From CAZWVM01 sp964637705 (GTDB lineage: Bacteria; UBA8481), in assembly GCA_964637705.1 (NCBI GenBank), contig CAZWVM010000012.1, positions 1-32,973 of the forward strand: a stretch of 32,973 bases of DNA, in the 5' to 3' direction. The position numbers and the translations under genes were made by a program. The notes under the pieces were generated by a model. That model did not search any database. It had not been told where the DNA came from and saw only the letters and a list, made by a program, of their open reading frames with translations. Shown in pieces: positions 1 through 9,000 of this stretch. The stretch's first letter is position 1, and each line of letters begins with the position of its first letter.

Positions 1-3000
1 CCACGAACTGGGCGCGCGCCGTGTCGCGGGTCGTCGTGATGCTGATCGACGCCGCATACGTGTCGCCACCCTGGGCCGTCTGGGCCACGCCGCGGAGTTC
101 GATCGTCGAATCGTTCGGCAGAATCGTCGTCTCGAAGAGGATCGAGTAGAAGACGTTGCCGAGATCGTCGTAGGTCGAGTCCGTGGCCGTGCCTGCGGCA
201 TGCCAGGGCCCGCCGGCGATCTTCCGCCACTGGAAGTTGACGCCGGTGACGATCGAAGGCGTACCGCTCGTCAGCTTGGAGACGAGTTGAATGAAGCGAG
301 CTCCGACCGTCGTGTCGTAGTAGACATGGTCACCGGCCGAGGGCTGGTAGATAGAAACGCCCGCCGCCGCGGCAGGAGCCGAGAGCGCACGGAAGGCCGC
401 GGAAACGACCGCGGTCGCGTCGCCCTGGTTGCCCGACTGATCCTGCGACTTCACCATGAACCGATACTCGCGATCCGGGATGAGATTCGGGATCGAGAAA
501 CTGTAGTCCGTCTGCTGGCCCGTGACGTGAGCCACCGCCGCCAGGATCGTGTCCGGATATCCCAGGAGCCCTGAATCCCAGTAGATGTTGTACTGGCCGT
601 TGACCATCTGCGTGTCGCCGCTCGGGGACGGCCCGAAGGTGACGAGCAGGCTGCCCGCGTTCACCGTCAGCATGATGTTGTTCGGCGGGAGCGGCGGGTT
701 GGTGTCCGGCACGATGACGTTGTAGCTCTCGTACTGGACGACGGCCGCGTTCGGCTCCGTGAAGGGACCGTCCGCGCCACCGATCGGGATGCGGCAACGG
801 ACCGACGGGGCTGACGTGTCGGAGATGCGCACCACAATCAGGTACTGAGAGGTCTCACGGTTGGCTGACAAGTAGGACGTTTCCTGGTTCACCGTGTCCG
901 TTGGGGTCTGCAGGGGCAGGCCGTTCAGGTTGATCGACCACGTCTCGCCGGCAACCCAGGCGAACTGACCGACGATGGAGTCGGACGGGGACGTGTCCCA
1001 CTTCTGGTTCTGGTTCCAGTCCCTGACGAGGTAGACGTGAGTGAACTTGTTATTGGCCGGGCCGGACAGGTTGATGGAGAGGGCGTGAATCGTGTCCGCC
1101 TCCACCGTGTCGCTGATCTGCGCCCGGAACCACATGATTTCCTTCGTATCGTTGACCTGGATCGCGCTCGGGAAGCCGATGTTCCTCGGCATGGTGATCG
1201 GCGTCAAGTAGCCGCGCCGCCAGGTGAAGGTGTTGCCGGAAGACGCGGCCGCGACGGGTCCGTGGACCTGCTCGCGGAAGACCGTCGTCAGGCCGTTGAT
1301 GGGGATCGCCGCCTGCAGGGTCGCACTCTGGTTCACCCACTCGCTCATCCAGACGCGCACGCGGAAGGTGTCCGACGTGACGTCCGGCGCCTTGAAGGCG
1401 TGCTGGAGGGTGTTGATGTACCAGCTGTCGCCGAGCTTGGTGAGGTTGTGCGCCGACTCGGTCGGACCGATGACGAGCGAACAGCCCGTGACCGAGTCCT
1501 TCGCGGTGCCGGAGAAGACGATCGAGAAGAAGACAAGCGTATCGCCGGTCGCGCCGAGGGTCTCTCCCTGGATCACGCCCGAAATGACGGTGCAGGGATT
1601 GTTTCTCTGTGTGAAGACCGGGTGCAAGGTGTCGGAGGCGATTGTGTCGGTGAGGACAGCCGCCTGCGCGACGGCGAACGTCACGGTGCGACCGGATGTC
1701 GCGGCCGATGACGTGTCATCGAGATACAGCGTGTGGAAGGTATCGGGACCCACGGTCGCCGTCAGCGTGCCGTTGAGAACGACGGATTCATGGACCGTCA
1801 CGGTGACGTAGAAGGTCTCCGTGTTGTTCGCGCCCGAGAGCTTCGTGTCGCCGATCCATTGCCAGACGCTCGTCTGCCCGTTGCGCACGAGCGAAACCGT
1901 GTCCGATCCCGCGAACGTGATCTTGGCGGCCGTCACCGAGTCAGCGGCGCCACCGCCGAAGGTGATGGCGATCTGGCGGAGGGAGTCGCCAGCCGTGAGA
2001 CGATAGAGCTGGCCGTAGACCTTGCCGGCGATGATCGTGAAGGGATTCTGCCCGAGATCCGTGTCCGGGTGGACCGTGATCGAGAGCATCGTGTCCAGGG
2101 TCAGGCGCGTCGTGTCCGGATAGAAGAAGCGGACGATGCGCTGCGAGGAGGTCTCGCCGACCGTGCCTTTCGTGAGGTGCGTGAAGACGGAGTCCTTCGC
2201 GATGCGGCCGAAGAAGAGGTCGCCTTCGAAGACTCGCGTGAAGTACGGGGTGAAGGTGTCGGCCAGGGTGACGTAGATGAGGAACACCTGCGTTTCCGGC
2301 AAAACCGTCTCACCCGGGGCCTTCCACAACAGGGACGGGTTGGAGGTGTCCTTGATGAGCGGTACCGTCTCGCCCGCCAGGCGAGCCGCGCTCGGCAGCA
2401 AGTGGACGTTGATCTCCTTGATGGCGTCGTAGGTGCGGATGTCGGTGGAGACCGTGTCGAAGACGATGCCGAATCGCGAGAGCGTGTCGGTCGTCACGTT
2501 CATCGAGGCGCCATTCAGGCTCAGGACGCCCGAGCAGAGAAGCACGGGGTTGGATCCGAGCTGGGCGAACATCGGGATCAGCGTATCGCCGAGCGCCGTC
2601 ATGTTGACCGAGAGCGTCGGTTTCTCGAAGGTCGCCGTGCGGGACGCCGTGAAGAGCGTGGTGTCCGCGCAGTAGAAGAAGCTGATGGAGTCCGGGTTCA
2701 CGGTCGCGCGCAGGGTCGAGCCCAGCGCCACCGTCTCCGCGATCCTCACGTAGAGACTGCAGGAGACGAGGTTGTTGTAGGCGACCTGTGAATCGAGGGC
2801 GGCGGAGATCCAGGCCGCGCTCTCTCCCTTGACGAGGTTCAACGTGTCCGTCGCGCCCGCGCCGACCTTCACGGCCAGCTGGACCGCGACGATGCTGTCG
2901 GAGGCCGTGCCGGTGAAGCGCACGCCGAGCCTCTGCAGGGTGTCGGCGAGCCCGGTGCGGGAAATCTGCCCGCGGAGCGCGCCTTCCCAGGCGAGGAACG

Positions 3001-6000
3001 GATTCTGCCTGAGCCGCGAGTCGGGGTGAACGAAGGTGTCCAGATGGCTGACATTGGTGATGAGCACCGTGTCCATGTAATTGTAATAGACGGTGCGCGA
3101 GCAGGAGATGTTGCCCTGCGGGCCGGCCGCCAACGAGGCCGTCGCAGAATCGTGGCCGATGATCGCCGTGATGTTGCGACCCTTCAAGCCCAGGACCGGC
3201 GACTCGAAAGGCGCGGTGTCCGTATTGACGACGAAGATCGAGAAGGTCTGACCTGTCTCGATCGTGACGCGGCCCTGCAAGCGATACTCGAGCGTGTCGG
3301 AGCCGACCGCGTTCACGTATATCATCTGCGTCTCCCCGCCCGGCGTGTGAATGCCGGAGTCGAGGCGGGCGATGACGACGAAGGAGTCGCGGCGCAGGCC
3401 GGTCGTCCCGGTGATGCGGATGCCAAAGGTCACGAGCGAATCCACCGGGTCCTTGCAGGCGGCGAAGCGGCCCGCGAAGACGAGCGTGGAATCGTTTTGG
3501 GCGCGGAACATCGATACCGCGGTGTCGGAGAGCTGCTGGGCGGAGATGACGAAGGAGACCTTCGTGAAGGTGACGATCCTCTGTCCCATGATGATCTGCG
3601 AAGCGAGCGAATCGCCCATGAAGAAGGTCTGGACCGAGTCGGCGTGCATGAAGGCACGGACGCGGCTGTTGGCGCCCAGGGCCACCGTCTCGTAGACCCA
3701 GCCGCGTACGACGAAGGTCTCGGAGTTCGTTGCCGTGTCGCTCATCAGGCGGTTCAGGCGCGTGGCCGTGAAGAAGGGCTTGACCCGTGCGCCGAAGGCG
3801 TCGGTGTAGCTGGGACCGGCGGTGAGAGCAAAGGACTCCTCGCCCGGCCCGAAGTAGACGGAGGCCGCGACGATCGAGTCGGCGACGGTCACGTCCGAGG
3901 TGGCCGCGCTGTAGAAGGCTATGGAGAAGTAGGTGACGCTGTCGCGGGCGGCCGCGTAGTACTGCTGGCCGCTGTCTCCCAGGACGCCCGTATAGCGCGA
4001 GCCGTTCCGGCCATTGATGCGGCCCCGGAAGATGGTGAAGGGCACGTCGCCGGAGGTCGAATCGGGGTTGACGTTGGTGTCGGTGAGCGTGATGTCCTGC
4101 TTGATGTCCAGGGTGTCCGGGTAGAAGAAGTTCACCGTGCGACCCGAGGAGGTCTCGCCGGCGAGGCCGGAGGTGAAGATCGTGTTGACCGAATCCTTCG
4201 GGATACGGACGAAGAAGCTGTCGCCGATGATGATCCGGCTGTCACGGAAGTAAGACTTCACCGTAACCCAGATCTCGAAGCCCTGCGTCTCGCTCATGAG
4301 CACGCGGCTGTCGTTGATCGGATGGAGTTTCCAGAGGCCGTAGGAGACGGCGCTGTCCCTGACGAGATAACGCGTGTCGCCGGACGGGCGGATCGGGCTC
4401 GGCGTGAGATACAGCGCCACGGTCTCGATCGCGTCGTTGACGATGATGTCGTTGGTCTTGGTGTCGAAGTTCAGGCCGAAGTTCGTCAGCGTGTCGTACG
4501 GGAGCATCGGCGTCGGGCCGATGTTGATGAACATGTGGCCCGTGCAGACCTTGATCGGGTTGGAGAGGAGCATATTCCACGGCGGGATCGTCGTGTCGGA
4601 TAGCTGATCCATGACGATGACGATCGGATCGGCCGAAACCATGATGTCGGCGGAGGTGTCGCGGGCCGTTCCACGGACGCCGGGTCCGTTCGTCGAATAG
4701 GTCGCTGTGCAACCCTGCTGAACGAAGGAGCACCAGAAAAGGGTGCCGAGGGTCGCCGTGTCCGCGAAGTTGATGCGGAAGGCGAAGGTGTCGCCGGTGG
4801 CGACCTGGATGCTTAGAGCCGCATGAGCCCAACGGTAGCCGTTCGTCGTGTCCAACGTCAGGTTGTTCCAGGCTCCCGTCGCCTTCACGCTGAACTGCGC
4901 GTTGTAGACGCTGTCGCCGGCCGTGCCGCCGAACTGCGCGGTGATGCCGGTCAGGATGTCCGTGTCGCCGGGCAGGAGCGAAGTGTCGAGACCGATGACG
5001 CCGGAGCAGATGATGACCTTGTTGGAGATGGCATAGGCGGGCAGGATCGTGTCCTGGCCGTTCTGGCCGATGAGGTTCATGTGCAGGCGGAGGATCGGCT
5101 TGGTGCAGGTGAGGATCCGCCCGGAGGTTGCCACGGACTTCGGTCCGCTGTCGCGGAACTGCGTCACGATCGATTCCGGCTGGATGCGCGCCGTGATCGT
5201 CCCTCCCAGCGGCGTATTGTCATGCATGCGAACCCAGACCTGCAGGAACGCCGTATCCGTGATGGACTTGTTCACGGTCGCCTGCCAGGAATCGGCGGTT
5301 CCCACGCGCGTCAACGCGCGCGTATCGTTGTTGATGACGACCACCACCGACTCGAGGTGGGAAGCCGCGATGCCTCCCGTGAGAATCAGCGACACGCCGA
5401 ACGACTGGATGACGTCGTTCGTGATACCCGAGAAACTGTCGCTCGTCAGAACGCCGCTGCAGACCAGCGTCCCGTGTGGGCCACCCCAGATCCGCGAGTC
5501 GGGGTGGTTCTGCGTGTCCGGCAAGGCCTCCATCGACAGGATCACGTCCTGCCGATCAAAAGTCACAGTCCTGTTCGAAGCAATCACGACCTTCGGACCC
5601 GGATCGCGGTATCTCAGGGTCACGGAATCGATCATGACGAGCGCGCTGCAGGTGGATCCGGAATTCACGGTGTTCCATGAGCGAACGTAAACGCGGTAAT
5701 TCACCGTATCGGTTACACTCTTGGTGAAATTGATGAACCATGAATCACGCCCGGCCTCGCGGGTCATCGGCCTCGTATCCTCATTGAGAACGAGCGCCAC
5801 GGATTCGACATGAGCGGACGTCATTCCGTTGAGTATCAGCGAGACACCGAAGGTCTCCATCACGTCGGCGGTCAACCCTGAGATCGTATCCTTCTCGATC
5901 GAGCCGCTGGCGACGAGGACGCCGATCACGCCTCCATTGACGCGGGAATCGGGGTGAACCGTGAGGTTGCCCAGAGAAGCCGGCAGGAACATCGGGTCCG

Positions 6001-9000
6001 GGGTGAAATACGTCACCGTGCAGGACGCGGGAAGCGTCGCGTTGGGGCCGCTGTCACGGAGTTCCGTCCAGATCGAATCCGTGATGAGGGCCACGGAGAG
6101 AGCGCCACTGTCCGGCGTGCTCTTGGCCGCCCTCACGTAGACGCGAACGTTGATCGTGTCGGTCACAAGCTTGTTGAGCCCCGCGAGAATCCAGGAGTCG
6201 GTTGTCCCGAGACGGGTGGCCACACGGGTGTCCCCGTTCACTTCGATGGCGACCGACTCGACGTTGTTCGCCGTCATGCCGCCGCTGAATATGAGAGCCA
6301 CGCCAAGATACTGAATCGTATCATTGGTGATGGCGCTCTGCGTATCGGCCTCGATCTGTCCCGAGGCCACGAGCACACCCAGGGACTCTCCCATCGAACG
6401 CGAATCAGGGTTGAGGGTGACACTCGCCAGCGTTGTCAGCTTCAAGGAAACATCCTGACGATCGAGCGTGACGACGCGGCCGGAAGTCGCGGCGGCCTTC
6501 GGACCCGAATCGCGACGCAACGTGCCGATGGAGTCGTTCATGATCCAGGCGCGGATCGTCGCGCCGGAAACCGCCAGCGGATTGGTGCGCACATAGACAC
6601 GATACTGCGCCGTATCTGTGATCGCCTTGGCCAGACGAACAAACCAGGAATCCCGAGCCGCCTCCTTGGTCATTGTCCTCGTATCGCCGTTCACCTCGAA
6701 AGAGACGGAGTCGATCGACGCGGCCGTGAGCCCCGTCAGGATCAGGGAAACACCCACCGTCTCCAACTGGTCCGCGGAGATACCCGAGAACGTGTCCGCC
6801 ACGAGAACACCGCTGGTCATCAAGACGCCCACGGGACTCGTGCTGACGCGCGGATCGGGATGAATCGAGATATTCGCCAAGGCGTCGGGTGCGAGGATCA
6901 CGTCCTGCTTGTCATACGTGATGATGCGACCCGAGGAGATCACGGCCGAGGGGGAAACGTCGCGGTATCGCAGTGCCACGGAATCCACCATAATCCGCGC
7001 CGTCAGGGTGCTGTTGGACGGCGTGTTGTCGTGCGCGCGCACGTAGACGCGGTAGTAGAGAGTGTCGGCGATCGTCTTCGCGAAGTTCGCGAACCAGGAG
7101 TCACGACCCGCTTCGCGCGCCATCGGACGCGTGTCCTCGTTGATGACAAGCGCCACGGATTCAATGTTCGCGGACGTCAAGCCCGCCAGGATGAGCGAAA
7201 CCCCGAAGGTCTCGCTGATGTCGTTCGGCAGTCCCGAGATGGTATCCTTCGCGACGACGCCGCTGGCGACCAACGTTCCGATGACGCCGCCCGTCACCTG
7301 CGAATCCGGGTTGACCGTCAGGTTGCCCAGGACGTCGGCCGTGTATTCGGGCGTGGGGGTGATGCAGGTCACGACGCGGCCGGACGTGATTGCGTCCTTC
7401 GGACCCGGGTTGCGGAACGAAGTGACGATCGAGTCAACATTGATGCGCGCGGAAACGGTGCCATTGTCCGGCGTCGTCTTGCGGACGCGCACGTAGACCT
7501 TGAGGTAAGCCGTGTCCGTGATCGCCTTGGCGGGCGCGACAAACCAGCTGTCCAGCACTCCATCGCGCGCCATGATGCGTGTGTCGCCGTTGATTTCGAT
7601 CGCCACCGACTCCACGTCGGCGGCTACCATGCCGCCGCCGAAGACAAGCGAGACGCCGAAGAGCGTGAGATTGTCGTTTGTAATGCCCGTGAAACTGTCG
7701 GCATTCAGGGACGCCGACAAGGCAAGAATCCCGAGAGATTCCCCCATCGCGCGGGAATCAGGGTTGATCGTCGCGGATGCCAGGGCGTCCGCGGTCAAAA
7801 TCACGTTTTGCTTTTCAAACGTGATCGTGCGGTTCGACGTGATCACGCTCTTCGGACCCGGGTTGCGGTAATCGGTCGTGACCGAATCGGGCATCACGAG
7901 AATCGTGACGTTGCCGCCCGTGGGGGTGTTCGAATGAGCGCGGACGTAAACCCGGTATTCCGCCGTGTCCGTGATCCCCTTGGTGAGGGCGACGAACCAT
8001 GAGTCCACGACATCCTTGGTCAGGATCCTCGTGTCGCCGTTGATCTCCACGGCCACCGAATCGACGTGAGCCGAGGTCATGCCGCCGCCGAAAACAAGAG
8101 AAACACCGAACTGGCGCACGTTGTCGGCCGTAATACCCGTGAAGGTGTCGGCCATGAGAACGCCACGAGCCGCGAGAATACCGAGTTTCCCGTAGGCGAC
8201 CTGCGAATCGGGGTGGCTCGACGCATTGCCCAGGTTCACGGGATTCAAGATCACGTTCTGCTTCTCATAGGTCACGACGCGGCCCGAGAAGATCGGAACG
8301 CGCGGCCCGCTGTCGCGGAAGCGCGTGCCGAAGGAGTCCACGCTGATGAGCGCGACGAGAGTGCCGCCCGTGGGCGTATTCGAATGGGCACGAACGTAGA
8401 TCTTGTAGTTCGCGGTATCCGTGATCGCCTTGTTCAGAAAGACTCCCCAGGAGTCAGTCGCGCCGACGCGCGCCATGAGGCGCGTGTCGCCGTCGATCTC
8501 GATCGCGACCGAGTCAATGTTCGCCGCCGTCATGCCGCCGCCGAAAACGAAACCGACGCCGGCCGCGCCGAGCACGTCTCCCGTGATGCGGGTCTGAGTG
8601 TCCTGGGCCAGGCTGCCGCTGGCCACGAGAATGCCGAGCTTGCCGTAAGCCACCAGCGAATCCGGGTGGCTCGAAGCGTTGCCGAGGGCGGTTGGCACGA
8701 GGAAGACATTGGGCTTCAGATACGTGATGGTGCGGCCGGGGAAGGCGATGGACTCCGGGCCGACGTTGCGGAACCTCGTGATCGTCGAATCCTGGCTGAT
8801 CCGGATCTCGACCGTGCCGAGGCTGGGCGTATTGTCGTGGGCGCGCACGTAGACTTCATACGTCTCGCCGCCCCAGAAGTTCCTGTTCACGTTGGCGAAC
8901 CACGTGTCCGTGGCTCCGTCGCGCACCATCGCGATCGTCTCGGCATTGAGCACGATCGCGACCGAGTCGACATGAGCGGCCGCCATGCCGCCGCCAAAGG

